A stretch of DNA of 64,000 nucleotides from Ignisphaera sp. GTDB taxonomy: Archaea; Thermoproteota; Thermoprotei_A; Sulfolobales; Ignisphaeraceae. Made by a program: the position numbers and the translations under genes. Of the stretch, positions 17,105 to 26,077 are shown in pieces. Under the pieces are notes generated by a model that had not been told where the DNA came from, did no database searches, and was given only the letters and a program-made list of their open reading frames with translations. Every line of letters begins with the position of its first letter. Position 1 is the stretch's first letter. The stretch covers positions 62,001 to 126,000 of the forward strand of contig JAWBKZ010000005.1 in NCBI GenBank assembly GCA_038831005.1, in the 5' to 3' direction.

Positions 17105-18393
17105 TCAATTATACCTCGAGATCTTAATGCGTTATACACCTTACTCCATTCACTATTCAATACATATAATCTCTTTATGTGGTATCTTCGTGGAATATAC
17201 TTTACAATGCTTGTCTCAATCATTGTTATTGGTATAGACTTCTTACCCGAAATAATTCTAGGCACTATATGGGGATCCTCATCGATTATCTTTATATCAT
17301 CGACAAAGGGCGCCATTTGGTATTCTTCAACTATACCTCTCACAATAGAGGTTATGTGACGTATCATCTGGACATCAGCATCATTACTAACATCGAGCTG
17401 GGTGTTCCCAAAACTTGATCTATCTATAATTATTTTGTAGCCTTTCCTTTTGAAAAAAGAGTCTATAAGTTCTATAAGCTCCTTAGATACTGATCTAGAC
17501 CTATATACTTGTATCATTAATCCTGATAACCATTCATCATTCCAGTAAGCTATATCACCGTTTCTAATTGCTTTAGCTATATCTTGAAGAGACTTAAATA
17601 GGAGCTGATCTGAATAATTGTTACATAGATATTCATAGATTTTCCTAAGCATAAGCTCGTATCCTACAAGAGTTTTATGATAGTATACAGCTCTATACAT
17701 ATGCATTCTGGCTAGATAGAAGTTATCGATGGAATCTATACCTTTATCGAGAACGGCTATATTTCCATCACCATCAACACTTATTGTAGCTATTATCCTG
17801 TGTATATCTATCATTCCATAGGTTACACCGGTATGAAGTGCATCACGTATCAAATAGTCCATTCTATCTATATCTATATCACTAGAGAGAAGCTGATTAT
17901 ATAGAGGCTCTTTATACCTTCCCTCTAAAAGAGCCAATATCTCTTTATAATCGAAACCATGTTTTGATAACACATCTCTTAATTCAGAACTCTCACTTAT
18001 TATGACTCTAGATATATCTTCATGATTTATGTTGAGTCTATGTCTATAGAATGGCTCTATAGCGTGACTAAAAGGTGTGTGACCCACATCGTGAAGTAAT
18101 GCGGCTAAACGTAGAAGCTGTATATCGTCTACGTCATATATGTATCCAAGCGTATAGAATTTAGATGCTATAAGACCTGCTATATGCATGGCGCCCAAGC
18201 TATGACTAAAACGTGTGTGTGTTGCACCTGGATATACATACCATGCAGTTGCAAGCTGTTTGACATATCTAAGTCTCTGAAAAATGGAGGCATTCACGAT
18301 ATCTAGTTCTATATCAGATAACTCTATATATCCGTGTACCTCATCATATATTCGTTTAACTATATTACGTACTCTGATATCACTAGGATTCAC
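17101..18393 (-). CDS. HD-domain phosphohydrolase (dNTPase/SAMHD1-like)
   Basis: The 430-residue protein has the metal-binding HD motifs: HTRFSHSLGAMHIAG (about 59-73), LLHDVGHTPFSHAIE (about 100-114) and a later DRMDYLIRD (about 184-192) with the conserved Asp. RLRYVKQLATAWYVYPGATH before the first motif is typical of the dGTPase/SAMHD1-like branch, which cleaves triphosphate from dNTPs. The C-terminal third is variable. It sits in a minus-strand cluster between a YwgA-like gene (59-base gap) and dphB (4-base overlap). The substrate is not determined. Confidence 0.85.
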   Translation of the reverse strand: MNPSDIRVRNIVKRIYDEVHGYIELSDIELDIVNASIFQRLRYVKQLATAWYVYPGATHTRFSHSLGAMHIAGLIASKFYTLGYIYDVDDIQLLRLAALLHDVGHTPFSHAIEPFYRHRLNINHEDISRVIISESSELRDVLSKHGFDYKEILALLEGRYKEPLYNQLLSSDIDIDRMDYLIRDALHTGVTYGMIDIHRIIATISVDGDGNIAVLDKGIDSIDNFYLARMHMYRAVYYHKTLVGYELMLRKIYEYLCNNYSDQLLFKSLQDIAKAIRNGDIAYWNDEWLSGLMIQVYRSRSVSKELIELIDSFFKRKGYKIIIDRSSFGNTQLDVSNDADVQMIRHITSIVRGIVEEYQMAPFVDDIKIIDEDPHIVPRIISGKKSIPITMIETSIVKYIPRRYHIKRLYVLNSEWSKVYNALRSRGIIE

Positions 18394-18452
18394 AAAACCA
18401 CCCTTTAGATACTGGTAGCCTATCTATACACGGAATCTAACTTGTTTACTGT

Positions 18453-18983
18453 TTAACCACATATATCTTTATCTACAAGAAACCTCCACACATTTTTAAC
18501 AAACTCTCTGGATAGGTTCTTCTTCTTTTTCAGAAGTTCTTCGACTGGATCCACAGGTTTTGGATAGATATCGCTACACACCATAATTAGACTAGCTAGC
18601 ACTTCAAGTGATTTAGGATCCAAAGTTCCTACACGACTTCGGAACTCCTCTAAGAACTCAATAACATTCTTTATTGCCATCTGTGTGTCACTATCAAGTT
18701 CCATACTAGGATCTATATCTCCGCGTCTAATACCTTCTATCGTAGTAGCTATAGCGCTATAGAGGTTCTGCAGAGACTTAGAGTATGGACCCAGAGAAAA
18801 CCATCCAAATCTAAGTTCCAGATCCTGACCAATCTTCTGGTATATATACCCAACCTTCTGGACAACTATCCTGAAATCAAAATTATTACCGTCGATAATC
18901 TCAACTATATCAAGATCTGTAATAATTTTACTTAATATAAGTACTATTGGTTGATGTCCGGCTACCATAAGATTCTGCCACAA
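18453..18983 (-). CDS. Conserved archaeal YwgA-like protein of unknown function
   Basis: The 176-residue soluble protein has a central stretch QKVGYIYQKIGQDLELRFGW followed by FSLGPYSKSLQNLYS. This resembles the conserved core of the YwgA/COG3465 group, whose function is unknown. The C-terminus is a Lys-rich helical region. It is the first gene of the YwgA-HD hydrolase-dphB cluster, with a 59-base gap to the HD gene. The start is ATG at 18983; another ATG at residue 6 is possible. No catalytic residues are evident. Confidence 0.65.
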   Translation of the reverse strand: MWQNLMVAGHQPIVLILSKIITDLDIVEIIDGNNFDFRIVVQKVGYIYQKIGQDLELRFGWFSLGPYSKSLQNLYSAIATTIEGIRRGDIDPSMELDSDTQMAIKNVIEFLEEFRSRVGTLDPKSLEVLASLIMVCSDIYPKPVDPVEELLKKKKNLSREFVKNVWRFLVDKDICG

Positions 18984-19233
18984 CTATACTGTAGTTTAGA
19001 AGAATATATGAGGAGAGAGATTAGTGAAAGAGTTCATCCAAGGTATCAACTAAAATCGCAATAGATGATATCCTTCAGTCACGTAATTACTGGTTTAGAA
19101 ATAACTGTAGAATAAGCATTAATAGGTAGTTTTGAGATCACTCTTTAAATATTTCTTTAAATATTTTAAGTATATGGTACACGGTATCATATTAATGAAA
19201 TGTACATACAACCTATGGTGAATAACCAATGTT

Positions 19234-19309
<76 letters not shown>

Positions 19310-19516
19310 ACCACAAATACTGCTATAGTGAATTATGAGAGGATTATAAGTTTTATTGATGATTCTATATTCTATAGGTTTATAGATGCCTTGAGTTTTA
19401 CTACAATTATTCTCGCTATATCTTTACTATTCATCACTGCGGGGCTTCATCACTTTTCAGTATCGGAGATCCCATTCATCGTGATACCTTAGTATCTTCC
19501 AAGATATATAAGGTTT

Positions 19517-20140
19517 TCAGGTTTGAGGTTTTCTTTTATCAAGATGATCGAAAATAATGTTCAAACACTCGTTTACTACATCATTAACTTTACGTGAAGC
19601 GTCTACAGGTACCAATTTGTTCAATAATACAAGCTTCTCATATATATCTTGAGCTTTTTTTAACCGTTCTATATCTTCAAAATAGCTCCATTTAGATTCT
19701 TTCTGTTTTTTTCTCTCTATAGCTATATCAAATGGTACCCTCAAGTATATCGCTACATCAGGTTCTATAGCGTATCTATTGACTATGTATATCCAATCTA
19801 GATCAATTCCACGAGCACCTTGATAAGCTATAGACGAATACAAATACCTATCGCTAACAACAATAAATCCTTCGTTAAGAAGAGGTAGTACAACTTTCTT
19901 AATGTGATACAGTCTGTCTAGAGCCATTGTGAGTGTCTCTATTTCTGGTTCTGCACCTCCATATGTATCGATGTATTGTTTAAGAGCTTGTGAGAAAGGT
20001 GATGCAAATGGTTCATATGTATATTCAGCTCTATAGCCCATAGATTTAAGTTCTTCAACAAGTTTTTTAGCTATGGTTGTTTTTCCTGACCCATCTATTC
20101 CTTCTATAACTACAAAAAATCCTTTTCTACGACTATACAT
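19517..20140 (-). CDS. tmk: Thymidylate kinase
   Basis: The 207-residue kinase makes dTDP from dTMP. It has the P-loop VIEGIDGSGKTTIAKKL (about 11-27), the DR motif VVSDRYLYSSIAYQG (about 94-108) and a lid region around 140-160 with ERKKQKESKW. It is the last gene of the run that also encodes the mevalonate enzymes. Its ATG lies 31 bases inside the end of the dehydratase small-subunit gene. A ThyA-type thymidylate synthase is found 13 kb away in the window, so two steps of dTTP synthesis are present. Confidence 0.95.
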   Translation of the reverse strand: MYSRRKGFFVVIEGIDGSGKTTIAKKLVEELKSMGYRAEYTYEPFASPFSQALKQYIDTYGGAEPEIETLTMALDRLYHIKKVVLPLLNEGFIVVSDRYLYSSIAYQGARGIDLDWIYIVNRYAIEPDVAIYLRVPFDIAIERKKQKESKWSYFEDIERLKKAQDIYEKLVLLNKLVPVDASRKVNDVVNECLNIIFDHLDKRKPQT

Positions 20141-20523
20141 ACCTCGTTTGCACCCTTATCCATTTCGATTCTTATTTTATCATCTGTAGAAATAGAGGAA
20201 AGAAAGTTTTCTGAGATACCGTAAATTAGTGGAATTCCACAAAGAGCTGCACCAGCAACTACAACAGGATCTGGTTCAATCGATATTATAGCTTTTGGCG
20301 CTAAACCTTTTCTACATAACGAATAGAGTACATAGGTTCCTACAGTACTACCTCTAAATCTTTCAACCACTAGGATCTTGTTCTTTATACTACAACCAAA
20401 ACAGCCACTATCTTTAGATATTATGGTTCCTTTCTCTCTATCAATATCACCTAGAAACGATATTACAGAAACCTTTACAACTTCACCTTCGATAGTGTTC
20501 ATGATATCATTCTCTAACTTCAT
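20110..20523 (-). CDS. Phosphomevalonate dehydratase, small subunit (DUF126)
   Basis: This is the swivel-domain half of the aconitase X-type dehydratase that converts mevalonate 5-phosphate to trans-anhydromevalonate 5-phosphate in the archaeal mevalonate pathway. Visible DUF126 motifs are VISFLGDIDREKGTIIS (about 20-36), RFRGSTVGTYVLYSLCRKG (about 55-73) and AGAALCGIPLIYG (about 88-100). ATG 20523 overlaps the stop of the large-subunit gene by 4 bases (ATGA), so I chose it over the in-frame ATG 18 bases upstream; a third ATG lies at 20502. The protein is about 137 residues, normal for the family. Confidence 0.9.
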   Translation of the reverse strand: MKLENDIMNTIEGEVVKVSVISFLGDIDREKGTIISKDSGCFGCSIKNKILVVERFRGSTVGTYVLYSLCRKGLAPKAIISIEPDPVVVAGAALCGIPLIYGISENFLSSISTDDKIRIEMDKGANEVCIVVEKDFL

Positions 20524-21683
20524 GCAATATCTACTAAACATGCTGAAGCACCAGCTGTTTTAGGTATATAGTGTCGTGCTTTTCCATGAACAGTTGACAC
20601 AGCCTTTAAATTCTTTAAATCAGATACCACAGGACATGCACCGGGGAGATAAACAATCTCAATTCCTTCTAAAGAACCAATATACTTAAGGATCTTCTCT
20701 TGTTCATACATAGGTACAGAGACATACAGTTTTTCTATTTTCAATATCTTCAATACTTCTATAGAGTTTCTCAAAATCAATTCTAATTCATCTATATCTA
20801 TATGCGGACATCCTAGGTAGAGAACTGGTGAACACATGGAATCAAAGAAGGTCTGGACATCCTTAAAATCTATAGAGATCTTTTCCAAAGAACTATGTTT
20901 ATCCACATACTTTTGTGCCTCAGGAGAAACACCTTCTATTAATACTAAAGGACAACTTGATGTAGATGCTAGTGAGGCTAAAAAAGATCTTAATACCACA
21001 TTCTTTAGTTTTTCATCGATATACATCTTCATTTTTATGTAAGGAATACCTCTTACCACATTCCCTATGTATAATCCTATGGCAGAAGCTTCAGCTATAG
21101 ACCTTATGGGAAAATCTATCACTATAGTTTCCGTGGGACATCTATTTTCATCTAAGTGCATACCGCTGAAGCATGTTCTTCCGGCTATAGCTGCCATAAG
21201 TGCTGTTACGCCACCCTCTCTATTCGTTTTAGCTCCCAAAATAGAGTTTGCATAGATAACGGCACTTGATTCAGCCCATGCTAAATGCTCACCAAGTACA
21301 GGTGTTTTCAATTTATATGGTATACAAGTAAAGCTCTTTCTATCTATACCGATAGATATCAAGATATCTATGATTTTCCTCTGTTTAACTATTATTTCTG
21401 CACTATATGAATCTCTAAATTTATCGAGAAAAGCTATAGAGGCAGGGTTAGCTGTGGTATAGATAGATGTTTTTGCCCCTTTCTTCACAAGGTCTTCTAG
21501 AAATTCTATTCCTTCATCACCTATATTGAAATACGATACACCTGAAACATGTGCATGAGAAATTTCAACAAGTTTCTCAGCTTTAAGAGCTCTGCAGACT
21601 TTTACAAGAACATTCATAGATAGCTGAAGAGCTTCTCCAAACTCACCTTGTAATGCTTTTTCTTCCCATTTACCTAAATACAT
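20520..21683 (-). CDS. Phosphomevalonate dehydratase, large subunit (DUF521)
   Basis: The 387-residue catalytic half of aconitase X-type phosphomevalonate dehydratase. The segment FTCIPYKLKTPVLGEHLAWA (about 118-137), followed by ESSAVIYANSILGAKTNREG (about 138-157) and SGMHLDENRCP, is the family core. Cys119, the Cys of YLGCPHID (near 294) and the Cys of GACPVVSDL (near 358) are the expected Fe-S ligands. It lies between the decarboxylase gene (3-base gap) and the small subunit (4-base overlap), matching the pathway order. The alternative, a cis-3-hydroxyproline dehydratase, is disfavoured by this context. Confidence 0.92.
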   Translation of the reverse strand: MYLGKWEEKALQGEFGEALQLSMNVLVKVCRALKAEKLVEISHAHVSGVSYFNIGDEGIEFLEDLVKKGAKTSIYTTANPASIAFLDKFRDSYSAEIIVKQRKIIDILISIGIDRKSFTCIPYKLKTPVLGEHLAWAESSAVIYANSILGAKTNREGGVTALMAAIAGRTCFSGMHLDENRCPTETIVIDFPIRSIAEASAIGLYIGNVVRGIPYIKMKMYIDEKLKNVVLRSFLASLASTSSCPLVLIEGVSPEAQKYVDKHSSLEKISIDFKDVQTFFDSMCSPVLYLGCPHIDIDELELILRNSIEVLKILKIEKLYVSVPMYEQEKILKYIGSLEGIEIVYLPGACPVVSDLKNLKAVSTVHGKARHYIPKTAGASACLVDIA

Positions 21684-21686
21684 AGT

Positions 21687-22961
21687 TCATCCAGGCTTTA
21701 CAAACATGTACTTAAGCTTATTCTCATTGAAAGGTATAGTTAAATCAAATCCAACCTTATCGCATAAACCTGTACTAGAGCTTGGATCTAGTGTAGAGCA
21801 TCTAGCTTTATCTATAATGATCATACTATCTCTTCCTCTGAATCTTGTGGATAAAGCCCATAGAATCATATCATACGAATCTACATCGATATCACCATCT
21901 ACAGCCATCACCATCTTTAGACTTGGATTAGCTGCAAATGCTGCTAATATAGCGTTTTTTGCATCAGCATCATGAGCTTTGTCTATCGATATAGCTACTA
22001 GTAGCCATGAGCCTGAAGCCTCGAGAAGTCTAACCTTATGTACCTTAGGGACAACATGTGAAACATAACTCCATATAAGTGCTTCTCTATAGAAACTCTG
22101 CAGAATTTTATGCTCCTTTCCAGCTGGTAATATGACATTGAAATATTCTTCAGGATTAATATATACACGATCTATTCGGATCAAATGCTCTTTACGTACA
22201 GCATCATATAGATGCAGTAAATCAACAAAAGGACCTTCATCAACTAACTGGCTCGTTATTCTACCCTCAAGAACTACTGCTGCATTAGCTGGAACAGGCA
22301 AACTATAGAGAGGTGTGTACGATATACTGAAACTATTTTCGAGATTTGGGACAAGCTCTAGTTCAAGATCACCAAAAGGAGGTGAAAGTGCTGAAGCTAG
22401 AAGAACTGCAGGATGTACTCCCACAACAATAGCTACAGGAACCTCATCTCTACCTCTTTTCCTATAAGAATCGTATATATATCTCAAGTGTCTAGGCACA
22501 ATTCTAGCTACAACACTATCTTTAGTCACGATCATTGTTCTATGTATAGATGCATTACACACCTCATCTAAACAGGCTATGTATATAGATGATGATAGGT
22601 AGGGCCCTCCATCCATTGGGTAGAACTTTATGAACGGTATAGATGCGAGATCAACGTTGGGCATCATTCTGTAGTTATGTTCAAAGCTTACTTCTTTAGG
22701 TTTGCTAGGACTTAATGATAATACCCTTCGATAGGCATCTTCATCAGTCTCTACACCTAGAACATACTTATAGAACCTCTTTCTGCTATTGAGAACATTA
22801 CCTATACATTTAAAAGGACTGTTTTCAATTCTGAATAAAACCATCATTTGTTCATTATCATATTTGGCAAGATACTTGGTTGGCTCTAATTCACGTTTTA
22901 GGGGTTGCTCTATATACACTATTTCATCTCTTGTTAATTCACAAAAACTCTTCAAGCTCAT
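21687..22961 (-). CDS. UbiD-family decarboxylase, probable trans-anhydromevalonate 5-phosphate decarboxylase
   Basis: The 424-residue UbiD protein uses prenylated FMN in characterised relatives. Family parts seen are YFMPDGG-like KFYPMDGGPYLSSSIYIACL (about 112-131), VVGVHPAVLLASALSPPFGD (about 178-197), VVLEGRI and the VDEGPFVDLLHLYDA segment (about 240-255), with the Glu/Arg residues of the active site. Being 3 bases from phosphomevalonate dehydratase genes, it most likely makes isopentenyl phosphate from trans-anhydromevalonate 5-phosphate for archaeal lipids. Isopentenyl phosphate kinase is not in the window. A prFMN synthase (UbiX) is not visible either. Confidence 0.9.
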   Translation of the reverse strand: MSLKSFCELTRDEIVYIEQPLKRELEPTKYLAKYDNEQMMVLFRIENSPFKCIGNVLNSRKRFYKYVLGVETDEDAYRRVLSLSPSKPKEVSFEHNYRMMPNVDLASIPFIKFYPMDGGPYLSSSIYIACLDEVCNASIHRTMIVTKDSVVARIVPRHLRYIYDSYRKRGRDEVPVAIVVGVHPAVLLASALSPPFGDLELELVPNLENSFSISYTPLYSLPVPANAAVVLEGRITSQLVDEGPFVDLLHLYDAVRKEHLIRIDRVYINPEEYFNVILPAGKEHKILQSFYREALIWSYVSHVVPKVHKVRLLEASGSWLLVAISIDKAHDADAKNAILAAFAANPSLKMVMAVDGDIDVDSYDMILWALSTRFRGRDSMIIIDKARCSTLDPSSSTGLCDKVGFDLTIPFNENKLKYMFVKPG

Positions 22962-22967
22962 TTATAA

Positions 22968-24278
22968 TCACGCTATACACTTACTGAACCGAATATTGTC
23001 GTCCCACTGTTCACCTATTTTAACTTTACCCACGATTATACCCCCTATTTCACCCATGTAATCGGTTAATACACATATTTTCTTTTCGATAAAGTTTATA
23101 TCATCAACTACAGCTACTCCTCGTTCACGTAGATTCTTATCTGTAACAGCCGCTATGAGACCTTTAGCGCTAGAGGGTTTAACTATAAAAACCCTGTGTC
23201 CAGAAGATATTCGTTCAAGTATTTCTCTAGGTACGAGAATTCCATCAGGAACAGCAACAATATCTACATCAGTATACCTAGCTATATGGAGAACCTCTGT
23301 ACCCAATATCTTCTTAAGCTCTAATAGCTCGTCACTATTCGAAGGTACACCATTGAGCAAACACAAGCCTATTACGGCTATAGAGTTCATATCTAAACAG
23401 ATCCTCTTAGCGTTATTGAACCATGATTGATAATTATATCTTCTCAGATCTCTTCTATCCTCTCTATCTCTTTCTTTAACTACCTTGGGTCTAGGTATGC
23501 AGTAGACCTCTATAGATGTGTTTTTGAATGCTGATTGAAATGCACTACAAAACTCCTGACCTAGGACAATAACTGTATCGGGCTTTAAAGTCTTTATTAA
23601 TGTGTACTTGTACTCTATTGAGGCAACATCACCGAGCCAACCATCAGTATTAACTATTACTAGATCTCTGTTCAGATCTCTGGCTTCAGAAACCAAGTCC
23701 ATAACAGATGTGATCACTCTAGCCATAGCTAAGGGATTCGATGGCGATAAATAGCCTACAAACCTCATAGAGCTACATCTCTCCCCACGTAACCATAAAA
23801 CTTTCCTGTCCATGCACTTCATGCCTATAAATGTTGGTGGAGCTAGATCACCTTGACCGATATCGGCATCAACAATACAGGGCTTTAAGCCAAGATCTAG
23901 AGCAATATTAGACAAAAGTGTTGAAAAGGATGTCTTGCCGCTTTCTACAGCTCCTACAATAACAGCTATACCACCTTTTTCAGCAACAGTTTTTGCAGTG
24001 CTTTCCCATACATCTATTACCTCTTCACCAGGTTTAGGTTTCTCGATACTTCCTCCTTCACCAATCAAAATGCTTAGAATAGAATCTGCTACAGCTCTTA
24101 AACAATAGCTCCTATACTTACTAACCACTATAGATTCTCCTTTAGATACGTCTAGACCAAGTATCCTTATATCACCTTCTAGAACACTCAATTTTGCTGG
24201 ACCTATTACTCTAACAAGAGAATCTTTTTCTAGCTCTATTCGTGTCTGTAGAGCTGATGGCTGTATCAGTAGATTCAT
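22968..24278 (-). CDS. Clp1/Grc3-type polynucleotide 5'-kinase
   Basis: The 436-residue protein has a small N-terminal beta domain (1-90). A P-loop domain follows, with Walker A VIVGAVESGKTSFSTLLSN (about 106-124), VDADIGQGDLAPPTFIGM (about 136-153) and the VNTDGWL clasp near 210-216, as in Clp1, Grc3 and the archaeal Ph0197 kinase. These enzymes phosphorylate 5'-OH RNA or DNA ends; in archaea a role in tRNA-intron or RNA processing has been proposed. It lies 6 bases upstream of the mevalonate decarboxylase gene. Genome context suggests cotranscription, not a shared pathway. Confidence 0.87.
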   Translation of the reverse strand: MNLLIQPSALQTRIELEKDSLVRVIGPAKLSVLEGDIRILGLDVSKGESIVVSKYRSYCLRAVADSILSILIGEGGSIEKPKPGEEVIDVWESTAKTVAEKGGIAVIVGAVESGKTSFSTLLSNIALDLGLKPCIVDADIGQGDLAPPTFIGMKCMDRKVLWLRGERCSSMRFVGYLSPSNPLAMARVITSVMDLVSEARDLNRDLVIVNTDGWLGDVASIEYKYTLIKTLKPDTVIVLGQEFCSAFQSAFKNTSIEVYCIPRPKVVKERDREDRRDLRRYNYQSWFNNAKRICLDMNSIAVIGLCLLNGVPSNSDELLELKKILGTEVLHIARYTDVDIVAVPDGILVPREILERISSGHRVFIVKPSSAKGLIAAVTDKNLRERGVAVVDDINFIEKKICVLTDYMGEIGGIIVGKVKIGEQWDDNIRFSKCIA

Positions 24279-24317
24279 ACAGATCTAGCCTATAGCTTTA
24301 GAAAGAAGCTAGAGATT

Positions 24318-24965
24318 TTAGCTGTTACCCCTATATAGAGCTATATTGATGGCTGCAACTTCGTCTGACTTCAACCTTTGGCGATCAATGAAGTATCTAA
24401 GCTTTGAACTTCTATGTTCTGGAACAAGCTCAATACTGGCCATACCTCTAAATGTGTTAATAAGTGTATCGATAAAGGTATCCTCAAGATTCGAGGCTAT
24501 ACCTATCCTTATGATCTTTACTCGTGTATCCACATTCTCTATAAAGAACCTAATATCTTTTAGCACATTTTCCTTAGATCTGTAGCTATTTATGTACACT
24601 ATATCGCTATTAACGATAATAGCGATACCTATACTCTTTCCATAATCAATACCAACTATAGTATTCATTAAAGGTCTAACCACAGATGTTTTCGCAAAAA
24701 CTACTGTTGTTGCTAAACCTTTCTCAAGCCCCCATTCATCGATATCAATAATGTATCCATACACATCTATACTATTTGATGCCAGGTATTGGCGGCCCTC
24801 GGTATCTGCTACAATAACACCGTGGACAGATCTTGTATGGGCATCAACACCTCTAACCTTAATTCCATATTTATCAAGTATCTCGAGTGCCTTGATGAAC
24901 TTTTTTGGATCGCATACAACAACGTAGACGTCTCTAATCTGTTTGTTAACTTCTATCAGCATCAC
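24318..24965 (-). CDS. Predicted RNase H-fold (RuvC/YqgF-like) protein
   Basis: The 215-residue protein is not a family I can name. From residue about 103 it reads TIVGIDYGKSIGIAIIVNSD, a first-strand motif with catalytic-type Asp like RuvC and YqgF. It ends SSKLRYFIDRQRLKSDEVAAINIAL, close to the KSDExxAxxIA end motif of RuvC-like nucleases. A Glu of LVPEHRSS may be the second acidic residue. The N-terminal 100 residues form a separate small domain. It starts the minus-strand run ahead of the Clp1-type kinase (39-base gap), so a nucleic-acid role is reasonable but unproven. Confidence 0.7.
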   Translation of the reverse strand: MMLIEVNKQIRDVYVVVCDPKKFIKALEILDKYGIKVRGVDAHTRSVHGVIVADTEGRQYLASNSIDVYGYIIDIDEWGLEKGLATTVVFAKTSVVRPLMNTIVGIDYGKSIGIAIIVNSDIVYINSYRSKENVLKDIRFFIENVDTRVKIIRIGIASNLEDTFIDTLINTFRGMASIELVPEHRSSKLRYFIDRQRLKSDEVAAINIALYRGNS

Positions 24966-25137
24966 CTAGGCGTGGTACCAGAGTTAGAAATTTTGTGTAG
25001 ACATATAAATCTAATCAGCTGTAAATCTTCATCATTATTCAGATCCCGGATTCCTCTTCACTGAAACAGTTATGTGGAACTATCAAGACTAATATACTTA
25101 TCCGTTATATCACAGAATTCTGAAGGTGTTTTATTGA

Positions 25138-25710
25138 ATGTTAACTAGGTTCAGAAGATCTGTATCGAAAAGTATTGAAAAATTTGCCAAAAATATCTCT
25201 GAATTAGGGATGACACCAAATAAAATAACATTAATAGGTCTGATTATCTCATTCTTATGTCCTTTTGCAGCACTTAAAGGTAATGTATATATTTTTCTAA
25301 TATGTATGGTGATTTCATCATTCATGGATGTACTTGATGGAGCTGTTGCAAGGGTTTCGCAAAAGGTAACAAAGTTTGGCTCTATTTTGGACTCATTTAG
25401 CGATAGAATTGAAGAAACAATGTACATGATATCGCTGGAAATTCTAGGAGTAAACAGAATTGCAGTGACAATCTCAATTGTTTCATCGTTTTTGATAAGC
25501 TATTTGAGAGCCCTAGGAGAGAAACAAGGACTAGTTATGGAAGGTATAGGTCTAATGGAACGAGGTGAAAGATTAATTCTCGTGATAATAACTGGAGCAT
25601 TTATTGCTATAGGTTATCTACATCTAGCAAACATAGTACTCATAGTATTAATTTTATTGTGTAACCTAACTATTGTACAAAGAATTACGTATATCTATAA
25701 AAATAAGTAG
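25138..25710 (+). CDS. CDP-alcohol phosphatidyltransferase, probable archaetidylinositol phosphate synthase
   Basis: The 190-residue membrane protein carries the CDP-alcohol signature DG-x2-AR-x8-G-x3-D-x3-D as DGAVARVSQKVTKFGSILD plus SFSD (residues about 64-86). The predicted membrane helices lie near 30-60, 100-118 and 137-178. In archaea this size class joins inositol phosphate to CDP-archaeol to give archaetidyl-inositol phosphate; other head groups (glycerol phosphate, serine) are possible because the signature is shared. It converges with the eS26 gene, 7 bases apart. The upstream divergent neighbour is the RNase H-fold gene. Confidence 0.83.
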   Translation: MLTRFRRSVSKSIEKFAKNISELGMTPNKITLIGLIISFLCPFAALKGNVYIFLICMVISSFMDVLDGAVARVSQKVTKFGSILDSFSDRIEETMYMISLEILGVNRIAVTISIVSSFLISYLRALGEKQGLVMEGIGLMERGERLILVIITGAFIAIGYLHLANIVLIVLILLCNLTIVQRITYIYKNK

Positions 25711-25717
25711 TATCTAT

Positions 25718-26011
25718 CTAGAGCTTTTGTAAAACTGTTCGCTTGGTTCTTTCATCTTCTGCTCTAACTTTTATAACACCATAGAATATAGCACAATTGA
25801 TGCAATAACATTTTGTAACAGGGTACCTCATTATTATTGCGCCTTTCTTTTCAAGTTCTTCCGCTAACTGTGGATCCACAGGAGAGTGCATCCTAGTTAC
25901 ACATACGATCTTATCTTCTGGAACAAGTGCTCCACAATTATCGCAATGCACTCTTGTTACTGATCCTTTATCTCCCTTTCTTCTACCTCTATTTTCTCTC
26001 TTCTTAGGCAT
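25718..26011 (-). CDS. rps26e: Ribosomal protein eS26
   Basis: The 97-residue protein is Lys/Arg-rich at the N-terminus (MPKKRENRGRRKGDKG). It has the conserved VHCDNCGALVPEDKIV (about 21-36) and KCYCINCAIFYGVIKVRAED (about 67-86), whose Cys pairs bind zinc. It is part of the small subunit at the mRNA exit channel and is found in eukaryotes and some archaea, chiefly crenarchaea, so it supports the taxonomic call. It is followed upstream by proS, 66 bases away on the same strand. Confidence 0.93.
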   Translation of the reverse strand: MPKKRENRGRRKGDKGSVTRVHCDNCGALVPEDKIVCVTRMHSPVDPQLAEELEKKGAIIMRYPVTKCYCINCAIFYGVIKVRAEDERTKRTVLQKL

Positions 26012-26077
26012 GAGTTTTAACCCTGATGATCTACATCTTTTCTAATCTTAACCTTTAGTGATTCAAGTATATATACT

